A stretch of DNA of 13,899 nt from an uncultured Bacteroidales bacterium (GCA_903912795.1 CAIWIS010000076.1:1-13899), one strand, 5' to 3'. Shown: positions 1 through 7,394, numbered from the stretch's first letter. Program-made: numbers and translations. The notes: generated by a model from the letters alone, not told the origin.

Positions 1-540
1 AAAACCAGCATTGGGATAGCCATTTTTCAATAAAATCTGCACTGCTCCAACTGCTTCTTTTTCCAGCGGATAATTGGCAGCTACCACATAAACAGCTCCG
101 GTTGTATGTTGACAGTCGGCAGTGCCATCCAAAACTTGTTTTACGTTTGCTTGAGTGGCTACTGGCATAATCACTTTAGCTATTTCGCCTCTTCGGTAAC
201 TTTGGAGTATACTGTCGGCAACTACATTTATCTCAACGTTTACCAAGCCGCTATCGGTAGAATAAGCTGGATGCAAAAGTTTTTTACCCACATAAATAAC
301 AGGCATATAAATACTACTTTTAAACCCTGAAAAAGCCAGTCTGCTAAGCATTTGGGAAGCATTGGCAGGTTTTGCTACATCTTTCTCCAGATAAGTTACA
401 CCCCTGGCCGAAAGCACTTGTTTTGTTTGATTACAAACCGAACAATCGTGTTTGGTAAATATATAAAGCGTGTCCTGAGCCTGCCCCAATTGGAATAACA
501 GACTAAAAATAAACAGTAAAAAGAGGCGTTGTAATATCAT
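1..540 (-). CDS. Secreted glutaredoxin-like protein with probable C-terminal SPOR domain (partial)
   Basis: The frame opens at an ATG at 540 and stays open to the left edge, so 180 residues are visible and the C-terminus is missing. Residues 1-21 are a signal peptide (charged start, Leu/Phe-rich core, ending GQAQ), so the protein acts outside the cytoplasm. Residues 24-100 look like a glutaredoxin/thioredoxin fold: a beta strand (TLYIFTK), the redox motif CSVC at 33-36, and a MPVIYVGKK segment with the expected cis-proline (P80). Around 148-180 the pattern AVYVVAANYPLEKEA followed by a helix and NGYPNA resembles the start of a SPOR (peptidoglycan-binding) domain; this is tentative because the domain is cut. 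A thiol-disulfide role is inferred from CxxC. It lies downstream of, and on the same strand as, a secreted protein with 54 cysteines. No TAnnTTTG promoter is seen between the two genes. Confidence 0.8.
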   Translation of the reverse strand, partial: MILQRLFLLFIFSLLFQLGQAQDTLYIFTKHDCSVCNQTKQVLSARGVTYLEKDVAKPANASQMLSRLAFSGFKSSIYMPVIYVGKKLLHPAYSTDSGLVNVEINVVADSILQSYRRGEIAKVIMPVATQANVKQVLDGTADCQHTTGAVYVVAANYPLEKEAVGAVQILLKNGYPNAGF

Positions 541-550
541 AAAGTTTAAA

Positions 551-591
551 AACAAATCCCGACAGCAAAAAGTTTGAAGTCGGGATTTGTT
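551..591 (-). terminator. Perfect 13-bp stem-loop between the repeat-protein gene and the glutaredoxin-like gene
   Basis: Arms 551-563 and 579-591 are perfect inverted complements (AACAAATCCCGAC) with a 15-nt loop. On the minus strand the stem is followed by a moderately U-rich stretch (TTTAAACTTT), so it can act as an intrinsic terminator for the repeat-protein gene, whose stop is at 657. It also ends only about 10 nt before the ATG at 540, so it may instead be an attenuator or leader structure for the downstream gene. Confidence 0.7.
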
Positions 592-656
592 GGTATTAAA
601 AAATAGTTATAAAACTGTTCTAGTTAGAATCTTCAAATCTTCAAATTTGTACCCAA

Positions 657-3600
657 TTAGTTTTTAACTAATTTATTTACGTGTATCAAAGTTGAATTTG
701 AATGAATGGTTAGCATATAAATTCCTTCGTTTAATGACGAAGTGTTTATTTCATATCGATTCTGACCTATCAAAGCATTCATTTGCTTCGATATCAAACG
801 TTTACCATCCAAACTGCTTATCCAAATAGTGATATTTTCAGTACGATTACTTTTATAATCGATTTGCAACATATCTTTCACTGGATTTGGATACATACTC
901 ACACCCGCTTTTGTTTGATTGAGAGCAATCAATCGTGTTGGTGTTGTAGGAACTTGATAATAGGACGATACAGTAACACCTTGAACAGATGAGCCGCCAT
1001 AAGGAGCCCCATATCTGCCAGTTGCAATTACTTTTGAACCACCACCATTACAAACCAATGATAGGAATAACAACGATTTACCATCTTTATCAACGGTATA
1101 ATTTGAGGTTACATTGGTTATATTAGTGCCTTGTTTAATTGCCCAAACCACTTGAATTTCATTCAAACTGATAATGGAAGAACTGACAATGTAAACTGTA
1201 TCGATTGGTGTGTTAAAGTCGAATGAGCAAGAGCCTTCAACAATTTTTGCCAAGGTGTCTTTTACAGCTACTAATGCATCTTTATCTATTGGTAAAACAA
1301 TATTTACTGGTTTCGCAAAAATACAACTTTCGTCTTCCACTGTTGCCAATTTGTTGTAGTTCAAAGCCATTGGCGAAGTACAGCCCGAAATTGTTGCTCC
1401 TGCAAACACGCAATTACCGCTTGGTTTTGTTGCCACAGGATTGTAATTCTTAGCAGCTTTATCCATACAACCCACAATAGTGTCAGTAATAGTTTCGAAC
1501 ACGCAAGTTCCATTGTCGGTATTGGCATTCGGATTAAAGTTCAACGCTTGTTTGTTAGTACAACCCAACGAAGCAACTGGTGCAAACACACAAGTACGAT
1601 TGTCTTTTGTTGCCAATGGATTGTAATTAGTAGCCAACGGGTCGGTACATCCATAAATTTGTGTGGTGTACTGACAATTACCATCATTGTGCGTCGCATT
1701 TGGATTAAAGTTCAAAGCCGTTTTATCGGTACAACCCCAAATTTTAACCGGATATTTACAAGAACCATCTTTCACATTTGCATACGGATTGTAATTCAGC
1801 GCTAATACATCCATACAACCTGGAATTTGAGTTTGATAAACGCAATTCTTGTTGTCGATTTTAGCTAATGGATTGTAATTCAATGCCAACGAATCGGTAC
1901 AGCCATAAACAGTTTTTATCGAATCGTATTTACAGGTTCCATCATTTACACGAGCTAATGGATAAAAGTTTTTCGCTTTTTTGTCCGTACAGCCTTTTAT
2001 AAGTTGTTCTTCAAACTTACATGTTCCATTATTTACAGTGGCAAGCGGATTATAGTTTAATGCTAGTTTATTGGTACAGCCATAAATAGGCAACTTAATT
2101 GAGTCTGCAAATACGCACGAACCATTTTCGACCGTTGCTAATGGATTGTAGTTTTTAGCCGTTGGTTTGGTACAACCGAAGATTTTTGTTGCTTCGTCGC
2201 TAAACACACAAGTTCCGTTATCATGAGTTGCCAAACGGTTAAAGTTCTTGGCCGTTGGGTTGGTACACCCAAGAATCATTTTAGTCGAATCCTGGAAAAT
2301 ACAAGTTCCATTGTCTTTTGAAGCAAGTGGATTGTAGTTTTTTGCCATCGGATTGGTACATCCTAACACCGTAATGGTTGAATCTTTAAAAATACATGAA
2401 CCATTTTCTTTATTTGCCGATGGGTTATAATTTAATGCGCCTTGTTTGGTGCAACCATAAATTACGGTTGGGTCTTTCGCAAAAACACAACTACCATTCT
2501 CCATTGTTGCCTTCGGATTGTAATTCATGGCTTGTACGTTTGTACAACCCCAAACAACTTGAACCGAATCAACAAAAATACAAGTTCCATTTTCCTTATC
2601 TGCCTTTGGATTATAGTTTTTGGCTATTGGATTGGTACATCCCCAAACTACATGTGCCGAATCAACAAAAATACAACTTCCATCTTCTTTGTTTGCTTGT
2701 TGGTTAAAGTTTTTGGCAGTTGGATTCATGCAACCAAAAATGTAATTTTGGTTACCAAACACGCAAGTGCCATTGTCTTTTACAGCTTTTGGATTATAAT
2801 TGGTGGCAGTAGAGTTCATACAACCCCAAACAATCATAGTTGAATCGCCAAACAAGCAACTTCCGTTTTCGATAGTTGCCATTGAATTGTAATTACGAGC
2901 AACCGGATTGGTACAACCATAAATAGGTTCATTTGTAATTGGGAATCTACAACTTCCATCTTCTTTTGTTGCAAATTTATTAAAATTCAATGCTTTAGGG
3001 TTCATACAACCAAAAATCAATTTCAGTGTATCGCCAAACTGACATTTTCCATCATCTTTTGTTGCGGATGGTTTATAGTTTATTGCCGATGGATTCATAC
3101 AGCCCCAAATTACATTTGTAGAATCGCTAAAAATACAAGAACCATTGGGCGTATTTGCCAACGGATTGTAATTTTTTGCCAATGGATTCATACAACCATA
3201 AATTGGATTTGTAGTTGTTGAATCATAAAAACACTGCGCTGGCATAGTGGCCATTGGGTTATAATTCTTTGCTTTTTGATCCATACAACCATAAATTGGA
3301 TTTGTAGTTGTTGAATCATAAAAACACTGCGCTGGCATAGTGGCCATTGGGTTAAAATTCTTTGCTTTTTGATCCATACAACCATATATCGGATTGGTTG
3401 TCGTAGAATCATAAAAACACTGTGCTGGCATAGTGGCTAGTGGATTGTAGTTCTTTGCCTTAGGGTCTTTACAACCGTAGATTGGATTCGTAGTTGTCGT
3501 TGAATCATAAAAACACTGTGCTGGCATAGTGGCTAATGGATTGTAGTTCTTTGCCTTAGGGTCTTTACAACCATAGATTGGATTCGTAGTTGTTGTAGAA

Positions 3601-3758
3601 TCGTAATAACAAGGTGCCGGCTTAGTGGCTAATGGATTAAAATTCTTGGCTTTTTGATCCATGCAACCATAAATAGTACTTGTACTATCGGCTTGAGCAA
3701 CAATTTTTGGCGTAACAAATACCAACAATAATATCACATAAAGTGTAAATTTTCTCAT
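657..3758 (-). CDS. Large secreted cysteine-paired tandem-repeat protein with T9SS type A sorting domain
   Basis: This 1033-residue protein starts at the ATG at 3758. An upstream TTG at 3857 is open but is rejected: the signal peptide (MRKFTLYVILLLVFVTPKIVAQA) begins at 3758 and a promoter element lies at 3821-3828. Residues 31 to about 816 are 26 tandem repeats of 28-32 residues with the core GC-[MTK]-[DN]-x-x-A-x-N-[YF]-N-P-x-A, then x4-GxC-x-[FY]. Each repeat has two cysteines, giving 54 in the protein with two outside the array. A half repeat (LAKIVEGSCSF) follows near residue 840. Residues about 846-940 are a less repetitive beta-rich region. Residues about 951-1033 are a por-secretion type A C-terminal domain (MYPNPVKD, then a Leu-Asp-Gly-Lys turn, ending LNEGIYMLTIH and KLVKN), so export across the outer membrane by the type IX system and surface anchoring are expected. 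I know of similar GCxDxxAxNYNPxA repeats in other Bacteroidota surface proteins, but their function is not established. Adhesive or structural use with disulfide-braced repeats is inference. Confidence 0.92.
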   Translation of the reverse strand: MRKFTLYVILLLVFVTPKIVAQADSTSTIYGCMDQKAKNFNPLATKPAPCYYDSTTTTNPIYGCKDPKAKNYNPLATMPAQCFYDSTTTTNPIYGCKDPKAKNYNPLATMPAQCFYDSTTTNPIYGCMDQKAKNFNPMATMPAQCFYDSTTTNPIYGCMDQKAKNYNPMATMPAQCFYDSTTTNPIYGCMNPLAKNYNPLANTPNGSCIFSDSTNVIWGCMNPSAINYKPSATKDDGKCQFGDTLKLIFGCMNPKALNFNKFATKEDGSCRFPITNEPIYGCTNPVARNYNSMATIENGSCLFGDSTMIVWGCMNSTATNYNPKAVKDNGTCVFGNQNYIFGCMNPTAKNFNQQANKEDGSCIFVDSAHVVWGCTNPIAKNYNPKADKENGTCIFVDSVQVVWGCTNVQAMNYNPKATMENGSCVFAKDPTVIYGCTKQGALNYNPSANKENGSCIFKDSTITVLGCTNPMAKNYNPLASKDNGTCIFQDSTKMILGCTNPTAKNFNRLATHDNGTCVFSDEATKIFGCTKPTAKNYNPLATVENGSCVFADSIKLPIYGCTNKLALNYNPLATVNNGTCKFEEQLIKGCTDKKAKNFYPLARVNDGTCKYDSIKTVYGCTDSLALNYNPLAKIDNKNCVYQTQIPGCMDVLALNYNPYANVKDGSCKYPVKIWGCTDKTALNFNPNATHNDGNCQYTTQIYGCTDPLATNYNPLATKDNRTCVFAPVASLGCTNKQALNFNPNANTDNGTCVFETITDTIVGCMDKAAKNYNPVATKPSGNCVFAGATISGCTSPMALNYNKLATVEDESCIFAKPVNIVLPIDKDALVAVKDTLAKIVEGSCSFDFNTPIDTVYIVSSSIISLNEIQVVWAIKQGTNITNVTSNYTVDKDGKSLLFLSLVCNGGGSKVIATGRYGAPYGGSSVQGVTVSSYYQVPTTPTRLIALNQTKAGVSMYPNPVKDMLQIDYKSNRTENITIWISSLDGKRLISKQMNALIGQNRYEINTSSLNEGIYMLTIHSNSTLIHVNKLVKN
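1310..3668 (-). repeat. Array of 26 coding tandem repeats (84-96 bp units)
   Basis: Repeat 1 begins with the Gly codon at 3666-3668 and repeat 26 with the Gly codon at 1383-1385. Units vary from 28 to 32 residues and differ mostly in the linker after the second cysteine. The N-proximal linkers are Asp-Ser-Thr rich (DSTTTNPIY), the middle ones carry DST plus a short beta strand (VVW, LIF), and the C-proximal ones are shorter. Core positions (first GC, Ala, Asn-Tyr/Phe, second Cys) are nearly invariant. Confidence 0.95.
3198..3668 (-). repeat. Near-identical first five repeats (recent tandem duplication block)
   Basis: Five units (32, 32, 31, 31, 31 residues) are almost identical at DNA level. 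For example, the units around 3205-3300 and 3298-3393 differ at very few bases, and those around 3410-3505 and 3508-3600 likewise match each other. They share a distinctive MPAQCFYDSTTT segment that replaces the usual DDGSC or ENGSC of the other repeats. Local pairs of identical units suggest successive duplications or gene conversion within the array. Confidence 0.9.
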
Positions 3759-3820
3759 GTTTGTATAATTTAAAAAGTTAATACTTTTAGTTATCAAAGA
3801 GTTGGAAAGCATGTAAACCG

Positions 3821-3828
3821 CAAATATA
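3821..3828 (-). promoter_or_regulatory. Bacteroidota -7 promoter element of the repeat-protein gene
   Basis: The minus strand reads TATATTTG, a match to the TAnnTTTG element, about 62 nt before the ATG at 3758. No convincing -33 TTG is seen at the expected spacing (a TTG lies about 26 nt upstream). The position supports the start at 3758 over the upstream TTG at 3857. Confidence 0.55.
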
Positions 3829-3891
3829 GTAGATATTTTTATATAATATTCTCGCAACTAAATATTTAACACTTTGTATTAGTCAAAAAAT

Positions 3892-3936
3892 AAAAAAAGC
3901 GCAAACCAAATACTTGTTCTGTATCTGATTTGCGCT
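3892..3936 (-). terminator. Intrinsic terminator of typA
   Basis: On the minus strand the arms 3936-3921 and 3913-3898 form a 16-bp stem (AGCGCAAATCAGATAC paired with its partner, two G-U pairs), with a 7-nt loop and a run of seven Ts immediately after. It sits 22 bp past the typA stop codon. Confidence 0.93.
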
Positions 3937-3958
3937 TCAATTTCTATTTCAAGAATTC

Positions 3959-5758
3959 TTATTTCTTCGAATTGCGTTTACGATCGTTTTCGTCTAAGTA
4001 AATTTTCCGCAAACGAATTTTTGTAGGTGTTAATTCCACATATTCGTCTTCTTTAATATATTCCAAGGCTTCTTCTAAACTGAATACAATAGGAGGAATC
4101 AATTTGGTTTTATCGTCGGCACCAGAAGCGCGCATGTTGGTTAGTTTTTTCGATTTGGTAACATTCACTACCATATCGCCTTCTTTAGCACTTTCGCCTA
4201 CTACCTGACCGGCATAAACATCGTCCTGTGGGAAGATAAAGAAACGACCTCTGTCTTGTAATTTATCAATAGCATAAGCAAATGCGGTACCGCCTTCCAT
4301 GGCTATGATTGAACCGTTATTGCGTTTGTCAATTTCACCTTTGTAGGGTTGATATTCGAAAAAGCGATGCGACATAATGGCTTCACCTGCCGAAGCAGTT
4401 AAAACGCTATTGCGCAAGCCAATAATTCCACGCGATGGAATAAGAAATTCCAACTGTATGCGGTCGTTCATAACTTCCATGCTGAGCATTTCGCCTTTGC
4501 GTATGGCTACCATTTCAATAATTTTGCCCGAACATTCTTCCGGTAAATTAATGGTTAATTGTTCAATTGGTTCGCAACGTTTGCCGTCAATTTCTTTGTA
4601 TATAACCTGTGGTTGCCCTACTTGAAGTTCATAGCCTTCGCGGCGCATGGTTTCAATTAGTACCGACAAGTGAAGTACACCACGTCCGTATACATTCCAA
4701 ATGTCCGAATCCAGATTTTTCTCCACGCGAAGCGCTAAGTTTTTATCCAATTCTTTCATTAAGCGGTCGTGTATGTGGCGTGAGGTAACAAATTTACCTT
4801 CTTTGCCAAAAAACGGAGAGTTATTGATAGTGAAAACCATACTCATGGTTGGTTCGTCGATGGCAATCGGTTTCAATGGTTCAGGATTTAGTAAATCGCA
4901 TACCGAATCACCAATTTCGAAACCTTCGATACCTACCAGTGCACAAATATCACCTGATTTTACTTCGTTAGTTTTGGTGCGTCCTAAACCAGTAAAAGTA
5001 TGTAGCTCCTTAATACGACATTTTGTAGTTTTACCATCACGTTTTACCAAATTCACATCCATACCCTCGCGCAAAATACCGCGATGTACACGTCCGACAG
5101 CAATACGACCTACGTACGACGAATAATCGAGTGAGGTAATTAGCATTTGAGGTGTGCCTTCGAGCATTACGGGAGCCGGAATGTGTTCGATAATAGCATC
5201 GAGCAATGGTAAAATATTATCTGTTTCGTTTTTCCAATCTTCGCTCATCCAGTTATTTTTGGCTGAACCGTATATTGTATGAAAGTTAAGCTGATCTTCG
5301 GTAGCATCGAGGTTGTACATAAGATCGAACACCATTTCGTGCACCTCATCGGGGCGACAATTTGGTTTGTCTACTTTATTTACAACAACAATCGGTTTCA
5401 ATCCAATTTGAAGGGCTTTTTGAAGCACGAAGCGTGTTTGAGGCATTGGACCTTCGAAAGCATCCACCAATAGCAGCACGCCATCGGCCATGTTCAAAAC
5501 ACGTTCCACCTCGCCACCAAAATCGGCGTGACCCGGAGTGTCAATAATATTAATTTTGCATCCCTGATAATCGATGGATACGTTTTTGGCAAGAATGGTA
5601 ATTCCACGCTCGCGTTCGAGGTCGTTATTATCCATAATTAACTCGCCGGCGGTTTCATTGTCGCGGAATAAATGCCCGGCCATCAACATTTTATCTACTA
5701 ATGTAGTTTTACCATGGTCAACGTGAGCAATAATTGCAATGTTTCTAATTTTCTGCAT
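3959..5758 (-). CDS. typA: Translational GTPase TypA/BipA
   Basis: This ribosome-associated GTPase of the EF-G superfamily is linked to ribosome assembly and stress adaptation. The 599-residue product is the normal family length. GTP-binding motifs are all visible: AHVDHGKT (11-18, P-loop), ERERGITI (48-55, switch I), DTPGH (73-77, switch II), NKVDK (127-131) and GSAK (G5). EF-G-like domains II, III and V and the TypA-specific C-terminal domain follow; IPSRGIIGLRN and the EGGTAFAYAIDKLQDRG segment are hallmarks of the family. The ATG at 5758 is chosen because the protein then begins MQKIRNIAIIAHVDHGK like its relatives. The in-frame TTG three codons upstream is unlikely. It is monocistronic, with its own promoter and strong terminator, and is divergent from tyrS. 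Confidence 0.98.
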   Translation of the reverse strand: MQKIRNIAIIAHVDHGKTTLVDKMLMAGHLFRDNETAGELIMDNNDLERERGITILAKNVSIDYQGCKINIIDTPGHADFGGEVERVLNMADGVLLLVDAFEGPMPQTRFVLQKALQIGLKPIVVVNKVDKPNCRPDEVHEMVFDLMYNLDATEDQLNFHTIYGSAKNNWMSEDWKNETDNILPLLDAIIEHIPAPVMLEGTPQMLITSLDYSSYVGRIAVGRVHRGILREGMDVNLVKRDGKTTKCRIKELHTFTGLGRTKTNEVKSGDICALVGIEGFEIGDSVCDLLNPEPLKPIAIDEPTMSMVFTINNSPFFGKEGKFVTSRHIHDRLMKELDKNLALRVEKNLDSDIWNVYGRGVLHLSVLIETMRREGYELQVGQPQVIYKEIDGKRCEPIEQLTINLPEECSGKIIEMVAIRKGEMLSMEVMNDRIQLEFLIPSRGIIGLRNSVLTASAGEAIMSHRFFEYQPYKGEIDKRNNGSIIAMEGGTAFAYAIDKLQDRGRFFIFPQDDVYAGQVVGESAKEGDMVVNVTKSKKLTNMRASGADDKTKLIPPIVFSLEEALEYIKEDEYVELTPTKIRLRKIYLDENDRKRNSKK

Positions 5759-5784
5759 GTAACACAATCTTTTTTTTGAGGGTG

Positions 5785-5792
5785 CAAAGGTA
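5785..5792 (-). promoter_or_regulatory. Putative typA -7 promoter element
   Basis: The minus strand reads TACCTTTG followed by CAC, matching TAnnTTTG, 26 nt upstream of the typA ATG. No clear -33 TTG is found, so the assignment rests on the -7 element and its position. Confidence 0.5.
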
Positions 5793-5844
5793 GTGAAAAT
5801 TATTCAGTTAGCCTTATAATGCTTCTATTAACCGAAGATTTTTG

Positions 5845-5852
5845 TATCTTTG
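5845..5852 (+). promoter_or_regulatory. Putative tyrS -7 promoter element
   Basis: TATCTTTGCA matches TAnnTTTG and the common Bacteroidota extension GCA. It lies 133 nt upstream of the tyrS ATG, giving a long leader that holds the hairpin at 5897-5944. No clear -33 element is seen. Confidence 0.6.
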
Positions 5853-5896
5853 CACTTCGTAAAAACAGAATAAAAAGATATAAAGATGAAACCGAA

Positions 5897-5944
5897 ATGT
5901 TTAAAATAATTATTAACACACAAAGTAATGATTATTTTAAACAT
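5897..5944 (+). promoter_or_regulatory. Long leader hairpin upstream of tyrS
   Basis: Arms 5897-5914 and 5927-5944 pair over 18 positions (17 Watson-Crick, one G-U), enclosing a 12-nt loop (AACACACAAAGT). It lies between the tyrS promoter and start codon, so it is in the 5' untranslated region. The stem is AT-rich and no T-run follows, so it does not look like an intrinsic terminator. A role in mRNA stability, translation control or protein binding is possible but unproven. Confidence 0.6.
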
Positions 5945-5985
5945 CAAAGGTTCCATGTGACAAATAAAAAAATAAATATAAACAC

Positions 5986-7278
5986 ATGAATTTTATCGAA
6001 GAACTTCAATGGCGTGGTATGATACATACCATGATGCCAGGTACTGAAGAACAGTTAGCTAAAGAATTAACAGCAGCTTATGTGGGAATTGACCCCACAG
6101 CCGACTCGCTCCATATTGGACATCTTGTAAGCGTAATGATGCTCCGTCATTTTCAACATGCTGGTCACAAACCAATTGCGCTGATTGGTGGGGCTACCGG
6201 CATGATTGGCGACCCTTCGGGCAAATCGGCCGAACGTAATTTACTCGACGAGGCTGCCCTCCGTCACAATCAAGAATGTATAAAAGTGCAATTGGCCAAA
6301 TTTCTTGACTTCGAAAGCGATGCGCCTAACGCAGCCGAATTAGTTAACAACTACGACTGGATGAAGAGCTATTCATTCCTCGATTTTATACGCGATATTG
6401 GAAAGCATATTACCGTTAACTACATGATGGCCAAAGATTCTGTAAAAAAACGTTTGAGCAGCGAATCGAGCGTGGGTATGTCGTTTACCGAATTTTCGTA
6501 TCAGTTATTACAAGGTTATGACTTTTTGTGGTTGAATCAGAACAAAAACTGCAAATTGCAAATGGGTGGTTCCGATCAATGGGGAAACATAACCACTGGA
6601 ACAGAATTAATTCGCCGTAAAACTGATAGCGATGCCTTTGCGTTGGTTTGCCCGCTTATTACCAAAGCCGATGGTGGTAAATTTGGCAAAACTGAGAGTG
6701 GAAATGTTTGGTTGGATCGCCGTTATACTTCTCCTTATAAATTTTTCCAGTTTTGGTTAAATGTGAGCGATGCAGATGCCGAAAAATACATTAAAATTTT
6801 TACTTCGATTGAAAAATCTGAAGTTGAGGCCTTGATTGCTGAACATGCCGCAGCTCCACATACACGTATTTTGCAAAAACGATTGGCCAAAGAAGTAACC
6901 ATAATGGTACACTCCGAAGAGGATTATAATGCAGCTATCGAAGCATCGAATATCTTGTTTGGAAATGCCACTTCCGAAGCGTTGAAAAAGCTCGACGAAG
7001 AAACTTTGTTAGCTGTTTTTGAAGGAGTTCCACAATTTAAAGTGGCTAAATCGGTTTTCGAAGTGGGTGCTAAAGCCATTGATTTGTTGGTTGATGATGC
7101 TGCTGTTTTTCCTTCGAAAGGTGAAATGCGCAAAATGGTACAAGCGGGTGGTGTAAGTTTAAATAAAGAAAAATTGGAAAGTCAGGATGAAGTTATAGGA
7201 ATATCAAGTTTATTGAATGGAAAATACCTTTTAGCACAGAAAGGAAAGAAAAATTATTATTTGATAATAGCCGAATAG
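5986..7278 (+). CDS. tyrS: Tyrosyl-tRNA synthetase
   Basis: This class I aminoacyl-tRNA synthetase charges tRNA-Tyr with tyrosine in the cytoplasm. The 430-residue product has the expected length. It shows the HIGH signature at 43-46 (DSLHIGHLVS), a tyrosine-pocket segment with YQLLQGYDF near 172-180 and QMGGSDQWGN at 192-201, and the KMSKS-type loop as KFGKT at 232-236. A C-terminal S4 RNA-binding domain lies at about 365-425 (FPSKGEMRKMVQAGGVSLN). The ATG at 5986 gives the usual MNFIEELQWRGMI start. It has its own promoter with a structured leader. The glutamine tRNAs downstream have their own strong promoter and need not be co-transcribed. Confidence 0.98.
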   Translation: MNFIEELQWRGMIHTMMPGTEEQLAKELTAAYVGIDPTADSLHIGHLVSVMMLRHFQHAGHKPIALIGGATGMIGDPSGKSAERNLLDEAALRHNQECIKVQLAKFLDFESDAPNAAELVNNYDWMKSYSFLDFIRDIGKHITVNYMMAKDSVKKRLSSESSVGMSFTEFSYQLLQGYDFLWLNQNKNCKLQMGGSDQWGNITTGTELIRRKTDSDAFALVCPLITKADGGKFGKTESGNVWLDRRYTSPYKFFQFWLNVSDADAEKYIKIFTSIEKSEVEALIAEHAAAPHTRILQKRLAKEVTIMVHSEEDYNAAIEASNILFGNATSEALKKLDEETLLAVFEGVPQFKVAKSVFEVGAKAIDLLVDDAAVFPSKGEMRKMVQAGGVSLNKEKLESQDEVIGISSLLNGKYLLAQKGKKNYYLIIAE

Positions 7279-7308
7279 TCTACACAATACACATTGATAG
7301 CATAAATT

Positions 7309-7339
7309 ATTGCAATAAAATTGCAAAATAATTTTGCAA
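7309..7339 (+). promoter_or_regulatory. Three TTGCAA palindromes overlapping the tRNA promoter -33 region
   Basis: The self-complementary hexamer TTGCAA occurs at 7310-7315, 7321-7326 and 7334-7339, spaced 11 and 13 bp, close to one helical turn. The last two sit in a larger perfect palindrome (TTGCAAAA-TAA-TTTTGCAA, 7321-7339) that contains the -33 TTG. It may be a regulator site or a weak AT-rich 3' structure of tyrS. The binding factor is unknown. Confidence 0.4.
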
Positions 7340-7363
7340 AAACGAAAAACAATCGTATCTTTG
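7334..7363 (+). promoter_or_regulatory. Promoter of the tandem glutamine tRNAs
   Basis: A -33 TTG (7334-7336, within TTTTG) and a -7 TATCTTTG (7356-7363) are separated by 19 bp, a full match to the Bacteroidota housekeeping promoter. The first tRNA begins 31 bp downstream of the -7 element. Confidence 0.85.
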
Positions 7364-7394
7364 CACCGCTTTTGAAAGAAAGCAACAATATGAT

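Noticed and set aside
3188..3412. Minus-strand 74-residue open frame within the repeats
   Set aside because: It is an out-of-frame reading of the near-identical repeat units and its repetitiveness is inherited from the real gene.
657..3668. CRISPR-like periodic repeats
   Set aside because: The units are contiguous 84-96 bp coding repeats in one open frame with no unique spacers.
3759..3857. N-terminal extension of the repeat protein from a TTG at 3857
   Set aside because: It would bury the signal peptide behind 33 residues, and the -7 promoter element at 3821-3828 lies inside it. The ATG at 3758 fits secretion and promoter position.
5886..5909. Seven-codon leader peptide (MKPKCLK) upstream of tyrS
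   Set aside because: It contains no tyrosine codons and there is no attenuator-type terminator after it. Likely chance.
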